A stretch of DNA of 64,000 nucleotides from Luteococcus sanguinis (GTDB lineage: Bacteria; Actinomycetota; Actinomycetes; Propionibacteriales; Propionibacteriaceae): contig NZ_BAAAKI010000001.1 in NCBI RefSeq assembly GCF_039527675.1, forward strand, positions 235,999-299,998. The letters run 5' to 3'. The number at the start of each line of letters is the position of its first letter. The stretch's first letter is position 1. The notes beneath the pieces were generated by a model. The model was not told the DNA's origin. It worked only from the letters and a program-made list of their open reading frames with translations, and did no database searches. Below are positions 35,374-45,540 of this stretch, piece by piece. A program made the position numbers and the translations under genes.

Positions 35374-36063
35374 ATGGACGTGAGGACGCGCCGGTTGGTG
35401 GTGCTGCTGGCCGCCTGCGCCGTCGTGCTGTCCGCGCTGGCCGCGAGCCACCCGCTGGGAGCCCTCTCGACCACCGGCCAGCCCCATCTGCCCAAGATGC
35501 CCCGGGCCACCGCAACGGCCGACCAGAGCCCCACGGCCCAGCCGCCCGCAGTCCCCACCCCCTGGCTGCCGCCCGACGTCGCACCGGCGAACCCTTGGGT
35601 GACGAGGGTGCTCGGCGGGCTCCTGCTGCTCGTACTGCTGGCCGCCGTCTTCTGGCTGGTGCGCCGGATCGTCCGCGATGTCGTGCTCGACCGCGAGGTC
35701 GAGTCCGAGGCGGAGGCGCGCGTCGCGCAGGGTCCGATCGACCTGGTGGGGATGGCGGACGAACTCGAGCGTGCCCACGAACAGGTGACGAGCGCGGACG
35801 ACTTCTCCGGCGCGATCACCGAGGCCTGGCGACGGCTGGAAGACCTGGCCGCCGCATCTGGCGCCGAGCGCCAGCCCTGGCAGAGCACGAGCGAGTACTG
35901 CGTCGACGTTCTGCAGCACACGCCGGTGGAGCGAACCGACCTGGTCGAGTTGGCCGAGGTCTACCGGCGCTCGGTGTACGCGTCCACGGCCCCGACGACG
36001 GACGACCGGGAGCGCGCGCTGGCGTGTCTGTGTCGGCTGCGGTCCAGTTTGGGCACCTCATGA
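35374..36063 (+). CDS. DUF4129 domain membrane protein
   Basis: The 229 residues have an N-terminal hydrophobic segment (about 6-27), a Pro/Thr-rich extracytoplasmic stretch, a second membrane helix (about 78-97), and a cytoplasmic DUF4129 region (about 120-225) with ITEAWRRLEDLAA, PWQSTSEYCVDVL and LVELAEVYRRSVYA. The last is the typical W/Y-containing helix of the domain. DUF4129 proteins accompany MoxR ATPases and DUF58 proteins. GGGGGAA precedes the ATG; TAGGCT at 35328-35333 could give a leader of about 34 nt. Stop overlaps the next start by 4 nt. Confidence 0.8.
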   Translation: MDVRTRRLVVLLAACAVVLSALAASHPLGALSTTGQPHLPKMPRATATADQSPTAQPPAVPTPWLPPDVAPANPWVTRVLGGLLLLVLLAAVFWLVRRIVRDVVLDREVESEAEARVAQGPIDLVGMADELERAHEQVTSADDFSGAITEAWRRLEDLAAASGAERQPWQSTSEYCVDVLQHTPVERTDLVELAEVYRRSVYASTAPTTDDRERALACLCRLRSSLGTS

Positions 36064-36526
36064 GCACCCGTCATGCGATGGCCGCCTGGCTGGGTGGGCT
36101 GGGCGTGGGATGGTTGGTGCTGTGGCTGTTGGGCGTGGCAGTCCGGTGGCCATGGCTGGTTGCCGTGGCGCTCGCAGGGTTGCTGCTCCGCTGGGTCTGG
36201 GACCTCTTGCCCGCCGGCCAGCGCGTCGAGTGGCCGCCGCCGACCCGGCCAGGCGCGCAGCGATGGTTCGGCATCGACCCCTTGGTGCGACGGTTGTCGC
36301 ATGAGGTGCAGGCGGCAGGGTTGGAGTCACACGGCTCGGACGTACTCCGCACCCGGCTGCTCGCCGAGACCGGCCGCCGCCTGGTCGAACATCACGGCGC
36401 CGACCCCGCCACCCCCTTGGCACGCGGGCCGGAACTGCTCGGCGACCAGACGTGGAAGCTGCTGACCACGCGGCGACGCCTCAACTCGGACCAACTCAGC
36501 GCCGTGACGCGCAGAATCGAGGACCT

Positions 36527-36530
<4 letters not shown>
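36060..36530 (+). CDS. Small membrane protein in the MoxR/DUF58 operon
   Basis: The 156 residues have two adjacent hydrophobic segments (about 8-29 and 31-50), followed by a cytoplasmic basic domain including RWFGIDPLVRRLSHEVQAAG and RRRLNSDQLSAVTRRIEDL at the end. The start overlaps the DUF4129 stop (ATGA) and the stop overlaps the MoxR GTG. No domain is recognised with certainty. Conserved position in the operon suggests it acts with the MoxR complex. Confidence 0.7.
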
Positions 36531-37507
<977 letters not shown>

Positions 37508-37522
37508 GCCCGAGCCGTACCG

Positions 37523-38839
37523 ATGACCAGCACCCCGATGCGGACCACCGTGCGACCCCGCACCCTCGACTGGCGCCCCACCCCGGCGCTGGTCGCTTCG
37601 GTCGCGCTCGCGTCCGCGTTCGCGCTGGTGGGCATCGTGCTGGCCCGGCCACAGCTGTTGGCACTGGCGTTGGCCTTCGCCGTCCCCGCCGTCCGTGGTC
37701 TGTGGGTGCGAGGACGCTGCACCGGGAGCGCTGCCATCACGCAGTCAGCCACCGAATTGCAGGAGGGACAGGCCGTCACGGTCGGCGTCCGGGTGACCGG
37801 CGCCTCGGCCACGATCTCATCCCTCGCCTGGACCCCCGCAGCACTTGAGGAAACCCGTCCGGCCTCGGGATCGGCCACCGGACTCGCTCCCCAGATCGAG
37901 GTTGAGCCGCGCCAGTGGGGGCGTCACCTGCTCGGCCCGGTGGTCGCCAGCGTCGAGGACCAGTCCGGGCTGTGGCGCGCGACCCTGCCACCGGAGAAGA
38001 TCCCGCTGCGGGTGCGCCCGAAGGCCTCCCGAATGGTGGGCGGCTCGGGCGTGAACGCCCCGGTGGGGCTGAACGGGGCGCACGTGTCGTCGGTCCGCGG
38101 TGAGGGGACCGAGATCGCGGACGTGCGGGAGTACCGCCCCGGAGACCGAATGCGGCGCGTGGTCTGGCGCCTGAGCGCACGGTCGGAGGGGGATGACTTG
38201 CACGTCGTCGAGTCCCGCACCGAGCGCGACACCGACGTGCTGGTCGTGCTGGACACCCTGAACCCCGCCCAAGAGGTGGGCCCGGAGCCCGAGTCATCGC
38301 TGGACGTCGGGATGCGGGCTGCCACCGCGCTGGCCGACCACTACCTCGGCTTCGGCGACCGGGTGGGCGTGCACGACCTGGGCTGGCGGATCGGTGACCT
38401 CCCCGCGCGCTCCGGACCTCGGCAGGCCATGGTCTTCACCGAGCTGGTCTCCTGCGCAGCGCGCGGCCCGCTGGATGGCCGGCGCCCGCTGCGGCGGACC
38501 CCGGTGCAGCCTCCCGGCACCCTCTGCTTCGTCTGCACTCCCCTGCTGGACGACGAGGTGCTGACCGAGATCGGGCGCCTGCGGTCGATGGGATGTGAGG
38601 TGGTGGTCATCGACACCCTGCCCGAGCACATCGCTTCGACGGTGCCCGGTCAGCGTCGCGACGCCGAGACCCGCCGCCTCGTCCAGGCCTGGGAGCTCCG
38701 GCGGCTGTTCCGGGACGACGTGCTGGACGGCCTGGCCCGGCACGGCGTTCCGGTGACCAGCTGGCGCGGGCCCACCAGCCTGGCCGGGGTGCTGCTCGCA
38801 ATGGAGCAGTCCGGGCGTCCCCGGCTGGCGAGGCGGTGA
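37523..38839 (+). CDS. DUF58 protein with vWA-like domain
   Basis: The 438 residues carry two N-terminal membrane helices (about 20-40 and 42-60), a beta-rich central domain, the DUF58 signature EYRPGDRMRRVVWRLSARS near 205-225, and a vWA-like segment with VLVVLDTLNP near 245. In known systems DUF58 proteins are partners of MoxR ATPases. The vWA metal site here lacks a clear DxSxS (DTLNP instead), so metal binding is doubtful. Four-gene operon order matches many actinobacteria. Confidence 0.85.
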   Translation: MTSTPMRTTVRPRTLDWRPTPALVASVALASAFALVGIVLARPQLLALALAFAVPAVRGLWVRGRCTGSAAITQSATELQEGQAVTVGVRVTGASATISSLAWTPAALEETRPASGSATGLAPQIEVEPRQWGRHLLGPVVASVEDQSGLWRATLPPEKIPLRVRPKASRMVGGSGVNAPVGLNGAHVSSVRGEGTEIADVREYRPGDRMRRVVWRLSARSEGDDLHVVESRTERDTDVLVVLDTLNPAQEVGPEPESSLDVGMRAATALADHYLGFGDRVGVHDLGWRIGDLPARSGPRQAMVFTELVSCAARGPLDGRRPLRRTPVQPPGTLCFVCTPLLDDEVLTEIGRLRSMGCEVVVIDTLPEHIASTVPGQRRDAETRRLVQAWELRRLFRDDVLDGLARHGVPVTSWRGPTSLAGVLLAMEQSGRPRLARR

Positions 38840-38842
38840 GCC

Positions 38843-39403
38843 ATGGGTGACGTCTCGGAGTTCATCGGCCAACTGCTCAGCATGCTGGCGCGCATGTCGC
38901 TGGCGCACCGCCTCGCCCGTGTGGGCATCGTGGCCGCGTCCCTCGTCCTCGCGGGGATGGTCGCGGCACCCGGGCCGGATGTGGCCCGGCTGCTGGCCCT
39001 TGCCGTATTGGCCTCGGGCCTGGCGCTGGCTGCTGCCCCCGGATCGGCTGCACTGCCCGTCTGGGGTGGGCTGGTCGGCTTCTGGGTGCTCGTGCACTCG
39101 ATGCCTGTGGCGCAGCTCCTGACCGTCGTGGCACTGGTCTGGGCCACGCACCGGTTGGTCCGGCTGGCCGACACCGGGCCCTCCCATTCCGTGGTCGAAA
39201 GCGCCGGACTGCGGGCCGTCGCTCGGGACGTGCTGGTGGAACTCGGCTGGCTGGTCGCCGCCGGAACCTTGCTGGCAGGGGGATTGCTGTTTGGCGGCCT
39301 GGTGCCCGGGGGTGCGTGGTGGCCGCTGGGCGTGCTGGGACTGCTGGCCGTCGCCGCGCTGGCCTGGCACATCCTGGCCGATGTGCGCCAGCCCACCAGA
39401 TGA
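38843..39403 (+). CDS. Membrane protein at the end of the MoxR/DUF58 operon
   Basis: The 186 residues have an amphipathic N-terminus followed by about five or six hydrophobic segments (about 25-45, 47-66, 68-85, 88-105, 130-150 and 155-175). The gap from the DUF58 stop is 3 nt and GTGAGCC precedes the ATG. No domain is recognised. It is the last gene of the operon; an iron-box promoter follows 3 nt after its stop. Confidence 0.65.
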   Translation: MGDVSEFIGQLLSMLARMSLAHRLARVGIVAASLVLAGMVAAPGPDVARLLALAVLASGLALAAAPGSAALPVWGGLVGFWVLVHSMPVAQLLTVVALVWATHRLVRLADTGPSHSVVESAGLRAVARDVLVELGWLVAAGTLLAGGLLFGGLVPGGAWWPLGVLGLLAVAALAWHILADVRQPTR

Positions 39404-39406
39404 CCT

Positions 39407-39425
39407 TAAGGTAAGGCTTGCCTTA
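39407..39425. promoter_or_regulatory. DtxR/IdeR-type iron box of the siderophore operon
   Basis: TAAGGTAAGGCTTGCCTTA matches the 19-bp DtxR/IdeR palindrome consensus (TWAGGTWAGSCTWACCTWA) closely. It lies 70 nt before the binding-protein gene. Iron-loaded DtxR-type repressors block transcription from such sites. Confidence 0.85.
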
Positions 39426-39494
39426 GTGAGTTTGGTAACCTTCTGCTTGCCAAATTCGCCCAACCTGCACGACCGAGCCTTCCCAGGAGACCGC

Positions 39495-40535
39495 ATGACC
39501 ACCCGTCGCACCCTGCTGATGTCCGCCCTTGCCACCGCGTCCGTCACCGCCCTGAGCGCCTGCGGGGCCTCCGAGGACGCGAGCAGCGCCAGCACCGCAG
39601 GCACGTCGACGAGTGCTGCCAGCTACCCGATCACCATCACCCACGCCCTCGGTACCACCACCATCGAGAAGGCACCCGAGCGGATCGCCACCGTCGGCTG
39701 GGCGAACCACGAGGTCCCCCTGGCGCTGGGCGTCGTCCCCGTCGGCATGTCCAAGGCCACCTTCGGTGACACCGACGGCGACGGGATGCTGCCCTGGGTC
39801 AAGAGCAAGCTCACCGAACTGGGCGCCGCCACGCCCGTCCTGTTCGACGAGACCGACGGGGTCGACCTGGAGGCCGTCGCCGACACCACCCCCGACGTGA
39901 TTCTGGCCGCCTACTCCGGCCTGACCGCGGAGGAGTACGAGAAGCTCAGCAAGATCGCGCCGACCATCGCCTACCCCAAGGTCGCCTGGACCACCACCCT
40001 GGACGAGATGATCTCCCTCGACGGGCAGGGCATGGGCCGCGCCGCCGACGCCGAGGCGCTGGCCAAGACGCTCAACGAGACGATCGCCACCAAGCTGGCC
40101 GACCACGCCGACCTCAAGGGCCTGACCGCGATGTTCGCGTACATCGACTCCACGGACATGTCCAAGATCGGCTATTACACCAACCACGACCCCCGCGCGG
40201 CCTTCCTCTACGACCAGCTCGGCTTCACCATGCCGGCCGCCGTCAAGAAGGGATCGGACGACCAGACGGTCTTCTACCAGACCATCAGCGCCGAGCAGGG
40301 CGACCAGCTCGACGACGTCGACCTGATCATCGGCTATGGCGACGCCGCCACCCTCAAGACCTGGCAGTCGGACAAGCTGCTCGCCCGGGTTCCCGCGCTC
40401 AAGGCCGGCGCCGTTGCGATGCTCGGCAACGACACCGCGCTCGCGGCCTCCTCCAACCCGAGCCCGCTCGCCATCGACTCCACTCTGGACGAGTACCTGG
40501 CGCTGCTGTCGGCAGCCGCCAAGAAGGTGGCATGA
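39495..40535 (+). CDS. Siderophore/iron ABC transporter substrate-binding lipoprotein
   Basis: The 346 residues begin with a signal peptide ending LSAC (lipobox). The twin-Arg-like TTRRTLLMSA may reflect Tat export. The mature protein fits the FecB/FhuD (PF01497) fold: ITITHALGTTTIEKAPERIATVGW near 40, GVVPVGMSK, VADTTPDVILAAYSGLTAEEYEKLSKIAP near 130 and a long helix before the C-terminal lobe. It binds ferric siderophore outside the cell. The gene is first of four, with 4-nt overlaps between all members, under the DtxR-type box. Confidence 0.9.
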   Translation: MTTRRTLLMSALATASVTALSACGASEDASSASTAGTSTSAASYPITITHALGTTTIEKAPERIATVGWANHEVPLALGVVPVGMSKATFGDTDGDGMLPWVKSKLTELGAATPVLFDETDGVDLEAVADTTPDVILAAYSGLTAEEYEKLSKIAPTIAYPKVAWTTTLDEMISLDGQGMGRAADAEALAKTLNETIATKLADHADLKGLTAMFAYIDSTDMSKIGYYTNHDPRAAFLYDQLGFTMPAAVKKGSDDQTVFYQTISAEQGDQLDDVDLIIGYGDAATLKTWQSDKLLARVPALKAGAVAMLGNDTALAASSNPSPLAIDSTLDEYLALLSAAAKKVA

Positions 40536-41533
40536 GCCACCACGACCGACGACGGACGACCGCCCTGATCGTGGTGGCGGTCGTCATCGTCGCGTTGTGC
40601 CTGGCCTCGGTGGTCTTCGGCGCCCGCGAGATCGCACTGGGTGACGTCATTGCGGCCCTGCGCGGCCACGACGACACCATCGCCCAGACCGCCGTGCACC
40701 GCCGGATCCCGCGGACCCTGCTGGCCCTGGTGGTCGGCGCCTCGCTGGGCCTGTCGGGGGCGGTCATGCAGGGCATCACCCGAAACCCGCTGGCCGACCC
40801 GGGCCTGCTCGGAGTCACCGCCGGCGCATCGCTGGCCGTCGTCGCCACGATGGCCTTCGTCGGCATCTCGTCCCCGGTCGCCATCACCTGGGTAGCCGTT
40901 GTCGGCGCGGCAGTCACCGCAGTGTTCGTCTACCAGATCGGCTCGGCCGGACGTGGCGGCGCGACGCCGCTCAAGCTCGCTCTGGCGGGTGCCGCCATCT
41001 CCGCAGCACTCAGTTCACTCACCAGCGCGGTGATGCTCCCCCGTCTGGAATCGCTCAACGACTACCGGTTCTGGCAGATCGGCGGGGTCGGCGGTGCGTC
41101 CACCGAAAGCCTGGTGCAGGTGCTGCCCTTCCTGATCGTCGGCGCCGTGCTGTGCCTGCTGAGTGCTCGCGGGCTGAACTCGCTGGCGCTCGGGGACGAT
41201 CTGGCAGCGGGGCTGGGTGAGAAGGTCGCCCGCACCCGCGCCCTGGCCGCCCTGGGCAGCGTGCTGCTGTGCGGCGCGGCGACCGCGCTGGCCGGCCCGA
41301 TCGGTTTCGTCGGGCTCGTCGTCCCGCACGCCTGCCGCCTGCTGGTGGGCCCCGACCACCGCTGGCTGTTGCCCTTCTCGCTGGCCGTCGGCGCCGCGCT
41401 GCTGGTCGCCTCCGACATCCTCGGACGGGTCGTCGCCCGTCCCGACGAGATCGACGTCGGCATCATCACCGCCCTGCTGGGTGCCCCCATCTTCATCGCC
41501 ATCGTGCGTCGGCAGCGGGCGCGTGCCCTGTGA
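40532..41533 (+). CDS. FecCD-type siderophore ABC permease, subunit 1
   Basis: The 333 residues show about nine or ten membrane helices of the FecCD family with VMQGITRNPLADPGLLGVTAGASLAVV near 85, ISAALSSLTSA, and GPIGFVGLVVPHACRLLVGPDHR near 250, the cytoplasmic coupling region. The ATG overlaps the binding-protein stop. Forms a heterodimer with the next permease. Confidence 0.9.
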   Translation: MSHHDRRRTTALIVVAVVIVALCLASVVFGAREIALGDVIAALRGHDDTIAQTAVHRRIPRTLLALVVGASLGLSGAVMQGITRNPLADPGLLGVTAGASLAVVATMAFVGISSPVAITWVAVVGAAVTAVFVYQIGSAGRGGATPLKLALAGAAISAALSSLTSAVMLPRLESLNDYRFWQIGGVGGASTESLVQVLPFLIVGAVLCLLSARGLNSLALGDDLAAGLGEKVARTRALAALGSVLLCGAATALAGPIGFVGLVVPHACRLLVGPDHRWLLPFSLAVGAALLVASDILGRVVARPDEIDVGIITALLGAPIFIAIVRRQRARAL

Positions 41534-42645
41534 GCAACACCACCGCAGGCACCGAACAGGCGCTCTCCGACCAGGCTCTCCCCGAACAGGCGCTCCCCGA
41601 ACAGGAACTGGCCCACCGGATCCGCGCCGCCCGCACACGCCGCACCCGCAGCCAGTCGGCTCGTCTCGGGCTGCTGGCCCTGGCCAGCGTCGCCGCGGTC
41701 GCGGCCGGGCTGATGCTGGGCCACACCGTCTATGGACCCTCGGCCGTCTGGCGGGTCGTGCTCTCGCAGCTCGGGCTCGGCGGCACCGTTCCCGGAGCCT
41801 CCTTCACCGTCGGCGAGCTGCGGATGCCGCGCGTCGCCCTCGGCCTACTCACCGGCGCCGCCTTCGGGATGGGCGGCTGTGTCTTCCAGACCATGCTGCG
41901 CAATCCGCTGGCCTCCCCCGACATCATCGGCATCACGTCTGGCGCCAGCGCCGCCGCGGTCTTCTCCCTCACCGCGCTGCACCTCGACCCCTCGGTCGTC
42001 CCGTTGGTCGCGATCGTCGCCGGGCTGGCCACCGCCACCGCGATCTACCTGCTGGCCTTGAAGGACGGGCTGGTCGGCACCCGGCTGATCCTGATCGGCA
42101 TCGGCATCTCGGCGATGCTGCATGCGCTGACCACCTGGTTCACCTCACGCGCATCCATCTGGGACCTCCAAGGGGCGATGCGCTGGCTCTCCGGCAGCCT
42201 GAACGCCGCCAGCTGGACGCAGATCCTGCCACTCGGCGTCGCGCTGCTGGTGCTGGGCGGGGTGCTGCTCGGACAGTCTCGTTCGCTGGACCGGATGCGG
42301 CTGGGGGACGACCTGGCGCACGGCCTCGGCATCCGGGTTGAACGCACGCGGTTGGTCACCATCCTCGCCGCCGTCACCCTGGTCGCCTTCGCGACCGCGG
42401 CCGCCGGGCCGATCGCCTTCGTCGCCTTCCTGGCCGGCCCGATCGCCTCGCGCATCGTCGGCCCCTGCGGCCCGGTGCTCCCGGCCGCCGCCCTGGTCGG
42501 ATCGCTGCTGGTGCTGCTGTCAGACCTGGCCGCCCAGTACGCCTTCGGCTCCCGGCTGCCGGTCGGCGTCGTCACCGGCGTGCTCGGCGCGCCCTACCTC
42601 ATCCACCTGCTCGTCAGGACCAACCGACAGGGAGGAAGCCTGTGA
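41530..42645 (+). CDS. FecCD-type siderophore ABC permease, subunit 2
   Basis: The 371 residues have a cytoplasmic N-terminal extension of about 40 residues with three 5-residue repeats (EQALS, DQALP, EQALP), then FecCD helices. Family blocks include MGGCVFQTMLRNPLASPDIIGITSGASAA near 115 and GPIAFVAFLAGPIASRIVGP near 295. GTG start overlaps the previous stop. Partner of subunit 1. Confidence 0.9.
   Translation: MSNTTAGTEQALSDQALPEQALPEQELAHRIRAARTRRTRSQSARLGLLALASVAAVAAGLMLGHTVYGPSAVWRVVLSQLGLGGTVPGASFTVGELRMPRVALGLLTGAAFGMGGCVFQTMLRNPLASPDIIGITSGASAAAVFSLTALHLDPSVVPLVAIVAGLATATAIYLLALKDGLVGTRLILIGIGISAMLHALTTWFTSRASIWDLQGAMRWLSGSLNAASWTQILPLGVALLVLGGVLLGQSRSLDRMRLGDDLAHGLGIRVERTRLVTILAAVTLVAFATAAAGPIAFVAFLAGPIASRIVGPCGPVLPAAALVGSLLVLLSDLAAQYAFGSRLPVGVVTGVLGAPYLIHLLVRTNRQGGSL
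41554..41598 (+). repeat. Three in-frame 15-bp repeats in permease subunit 2
   Basis: Imperfect copies at 41554-41568, 41569-41583 and 41584-41598 encode EQALS, DQALP and EQALP in the N-terminal extension. Confidence 0.7.
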
Positions 42646-43478
42646 CCACCCAGCACAGCCTGCGCGCGGACGGCGTCCGCCTCGGCTACGGCGACCGGAT
42701 CATCGTCCCCGGCCTCGACCTCGAGGTCGACGCCGGACGCATCACCGTCATCGTGGGCGCCAATGCCTGCGGCAAGTCGACCCTGCTGCGTGCCCTGTCG
42801 CGGATGCTCACCCCCTCCCACGGCCACGTGCTGCTGGACGGGCAGGACATCGCGACCCTGCCCACCAAGCACGTCGCGCGGGTGCTGGGGCTGCTGCCGC
42901 AGTCACCCACCGCGCCCGAGGGCATCACCGTCGCCGACCTCGTGGCCCGCGGTCGCAGCCCCCACCAGGGCATCTTCACCCGGTGGACGAGCGACGACGA
43001 CCTGGCCGTCGCCCGGGCGCTCAAGCTCACCGACACCGCGGAACTGGCCGACCGCGCGGTGGACGAACTCTCCGGCGGACAGCGCCAGCGGGTCTGGATC
43101 GCGATGGCGCTGGCGCAGCAGACCGACCTGCTCCTGCTCGACGAACCCACCACCTTCCTCGACCTGCGCCACCAGGTCGACGTGCTCGACCTGGTCAGCG
43201 ACCTGAACCGAGAGCGCGGGACCACCGTCGTGATGGTGCTGCACGACCTCAACCTGGCCGCTCGTTACGCAGACACGATCGTGGCGATGCGTACCGGCGA
43301 GATCGCCGCCGTCGGGAGCCCTGCCGACGTCCTCAGCCCGGAACTGGTCGAGGAGGTCTTCGGGCTGGCCAGCCAGGTCATCCCCGACCCGGTGAGCGGC
43401 AAGCCGATCGTGCTCCCGATCGGTCGCCACCATGTCTCTCGAACACCGGACGAGGTGGCGCAGCCCCGCGCCATGTGA
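42642..43478 (+). CDS. Siderophore ABC transporter ATP-binding protein (FecE/FhuC type)
   Basis: The 278 residues have Walker A GANACGKST (Ala-Cys before GKS, unusual but tolerated) near 37, Q-loop LLPQSPTAPEG near 84, signature ELSGGQRQRVWIAMALAQ near 145, Walker B LLLLDEPTTFLDLRHQ near 167 and switch His in VMVLHDLNLA near 198. GTG start overlaps the permease stop by 4 nt. Last gene of the siderophore operon; the second iron box begins at its stop codon. Confidence 0.92.
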   Translation: MTTQHSLRADGVRLGYGDRIIVPGLDLEVDAGRITVIVGANACGKSTLLRALSRMLTPSHGHVLLDGQDIATLPTKHVARVLGLLPQSPTAPEGITVADLVARGRSPHQGIFTRWTSDDDLAVARALKLTDTAELADRAVDELSGGQRQRVWIAMALAQQTDLLLLDEPTTFLDLRHQVDVLDLVSDLNRERGTTVVMVLHDLNLAARYADTIVAMRTGEIAAVGSPADVLSPELVEEVFGLASQVIPDPVSGKPIVLPIGRHHVSRTPDEVAQPRAM

Positions 43479-43497
43479 GTAGGTTAGGCTGGCCTTA
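43479..43497. promoter_or_regulatory. DtxR/IdeR-type iron box of efeUOB
   Basis: GTAGGTTAGGCTGGCCTTA matches the DtxR/IdeR consensus at most positions, with the left half nearly perfect. It lies 16 nt before the efeU start, with AGGAG at 43504. Confidence 0.75.
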
Positions 43498-43513
43498 CAA
43501 AATAGGAGACGAG

Positions 43514-44383
43514 ATGCTTGCGAATTTCTTGATCGGCCTGCGCGAGGGACTCGAGGCCTCGCTGGTGGTCACGATCCTGATCGCCTACGTCGTCAAGGGC
43601 GGACGACGAAACCTGCTGGCCCCGATCTGGGCCGGCGTCGCGGCTGCCGTCCTCGTCTCCGTCGGCTTCGGCGCGCTGCTCACCTATGGGCCCAAGGGCC
43701 TCACCTTCCAGGCCCAGGAGATCATCGGCGGGACGCTGAGCATCCTTGCCGTGGGCCTGGTCACCTGGATGGTCTTCTGGATGGCGACCGCCGCGCGGAC
43801 CATCTCCACGAACCTGCGCTCGGCCCTGGACGCCGCCACCAACCCCGCGTCCGTGGCCGTGATCGCCGCCCTGTCGGTCGGACGCGAGGGCCTTGAGACC
43901 GCCCTGTTCCTGTGGGCCGCCACGAAGCAGGCCGAGGGTTCCACCACCCCGCTGGTCGGCGCGCTGCTCGGGCTGGCCACCGCCGTCGCGATCGGCGTCG
44001 CCCTGTACCGCGGCGTGGTCAAGATCAATCTCTCGCTGTTCTTCACCTGGACGGGCGCCTTCCTGGTGCTGGTCGCCGGCGGGGTGCTCGCCTACGGCGT
44101 CCACGACCTGCAGGAGGCTGGCATCGTCCCCGGCCTCGGCGCGACCGCCTTTGACATCTCCGCGCAGGTGCCGCCGACCTCGGTCTTCGCCAGCGTGATG
44201 AAGGGCATCTTCAACTTCACCCCGAACCCGACCTGGGCCGAGAGCATCGCCTGGGTCGCCTATGTCGGCATCGTCCTGCCCCTGTTCTGGCGTCGCACGC
44301 ACCGTCCGTCCGCCCCAGCCACCACCCCGAAGCCGGCTCCGCTGCCGGCCGAGAACCGTTCCACGCAAGGAGTCCTCTCATGA
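43514..44383 (+). CDS. efeU: Iron permease EfeU (FTR1 family)
   Basis: High-affinity iron permease of 289 residues with about seven membrane helices. The two REXXE iron motifs are in GLREGLEAS (helix 1) and GREGLETAL (helix 4), as in FTR1. A Thr/Pro-rich C-terminal tail is cytoplasmic or external. It works with the periplasm-facing EfeO and peroxidase EfeB in oxidative ferrous iron uptake. AGGAG 5 nt before the ATG; overlaps efeO by 4 nt. Confidence 0.93.
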   Translation: MLANFLIGLREGLEASLVVTILIAYVVKGGRRNLLAPIWAGVAAAVLVSVGFGALLTYGPKGLTFQAQEIIGGTLSILAVGLVTWMVFWMATAARTISTNLRSALDAATNPASVAVIAALSVGREGLETALFLWAATKQAEGSTTPLVGALLGLATAVAIGVALYRGVVKINLSLFFTWTGAFLVLVAGGVLAYGVHDLQEAGIVPGLGATAFDISAQVPPTSVFASVMKGIFNFTPNPTWAESIAWVAYVGIVLPLFWRRTHRPSAPATTPKPAPLPAENRSTQGVLS

Positions 44384-45540
44384 TTCGTCGCACCCTCGCT
44401 CCCGTCCTCGGCGCCACCTTGGCGTTGGGCGCGCTGGCCGGATGCACCGACAACAACGCCGCCGCGCAGGGCAGCTCGGGCGCGTTGACCGTCAAGGCCA
44501 CCGACACCGAGTGCGCGGTGAACGCCGCCGAGGCGCCGTCGGGCGTGATCAGCTTCAGCGTCACCAACTCCTCGTCCAAGGTGAACGAGTTCTACCTGCT
44601 GGCCGAGGACGGGTTGCGGATCATCGGCGAGGTCGAGAACATCGGCCCCGGCCTGACCCGCGACCTCGTGCTGACCGCCCAGCCGGGCACCTACTTCACC
44701 GCCTGCAAGCCGGGCATGGTGGGCGACGGCATCCGCAACCAGTTCACGGTCACCGACTCCGGTATCACCCCGAGCGTGGACGCTGACACCCAGGCCCTGG
44801 TCGACACCGCGAACACCCAGTACCAGAGCTATGTGAAAGACCAGGTCGCCTCGCTGGTGACCAAGACCGAGGCCTTCGCGGCGCTCTACAAGGCGGGCAA
44901 GGACGACGAGGCCCGCGCTGCCTATGCCCCCACCCGTCTGCACTGGGAGCGGATCGAGCCCGTGGCCGAGAGCTTCGGTGACCTGGACCCGATCCTGGAC
45001 GCGCGTGAGGCCGATCTCGAGCCGGGCGAGACCTGGACCGGCTGGCACCGGATCGAGAAGGACCTGTGGCCGGCCCGCGCCACGAACTACACCGCGATGA
45101 CGACCGCGGAGCGTGCGGCGATGGCCGACAAGCTGGTCGCGGACACGAAGACGCTGGCCGAGCGCACCCAGAAGCTGACCTTCACCGTCGACCAGATCGC
45201 CAACGGCGCCAAGACGCTGCTGGACGAGGTGGCCTCCGGCAAGGTGACCGGCGAGGAGGAGTACTGGAGCCGCACCGACCTGGTCGACTTCCAGGGCAAC
45301 CTCGACGGCGCGAAGGTCGCCTGGGAGGGACTGCGCCCGATCCTCAAGCTGCGCAACCCGGAGCTCGACACAGAGCTGGCGACGCAGTTCGCGGCCGTCC
45401 AGAAGCTGCTCGATGCCCACAAGTCCGGTGATGGTTTCGTCGGCTACGACAAGCTCACCGCGGCCCAGGTCAAGGCCCTGGCGTCCGGCGTGAACGCCCT
45501 GTCGGAGCCCTTGTCGCGGCTCACCGCGGCGGTCATCTGA
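44380..45540 (+). CDS. efeO: Iron uptake lipoprotein EfeO (cupredoxin and M75 domains)
   Basis: The 386 residues begin with a signal peptide ending LAGC. An N-terminal cupredoxin-like domain (about 30-130) with FTACKPGM near 105 is followed by an imelysin/M75-like domain with the HxxE motif in LHWERIEPVAESF near 187 and GWHRIEKDLW near 225. EfeO presents iron to EfeU at the cell surface. 4-nt overlap with efeU and 1-nt overlap (TGATG) with efeB support one operon. Confidence 0.92.
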   Translation: MIRRTLAPVLGATLALGALAGCTDNNAAAQGSSGALTVKATDTECAVNAAEAPSGVISFSVTNSSSKVNEFYLLAEDGLRIIGEVENIGPGLTRDLVLTAQPGTYFTACKPGMVGDGIRNQFTVTDSGITPSVDADTQALVDTANTQYQSYVKDQVASLVTKTEAFAALYKAGKDDEARAAYAPTRLHWERIEPVAESFGDLDPILDAREADLEPGETWTGWHRIEKDLWPARATNYTAMTTAERAAMADKLVADTKTLAERTQKLTFTVDQIANGAKTLLDEVASGKVTGEEEYWSRTDLVDFQGNLDGAKVAWEGLRPILKLRNPELDTELATQFAAVQKLLDAHKSGDGFVGYDKLTAAQVKALASGVNALSEPLSRLTAAVI

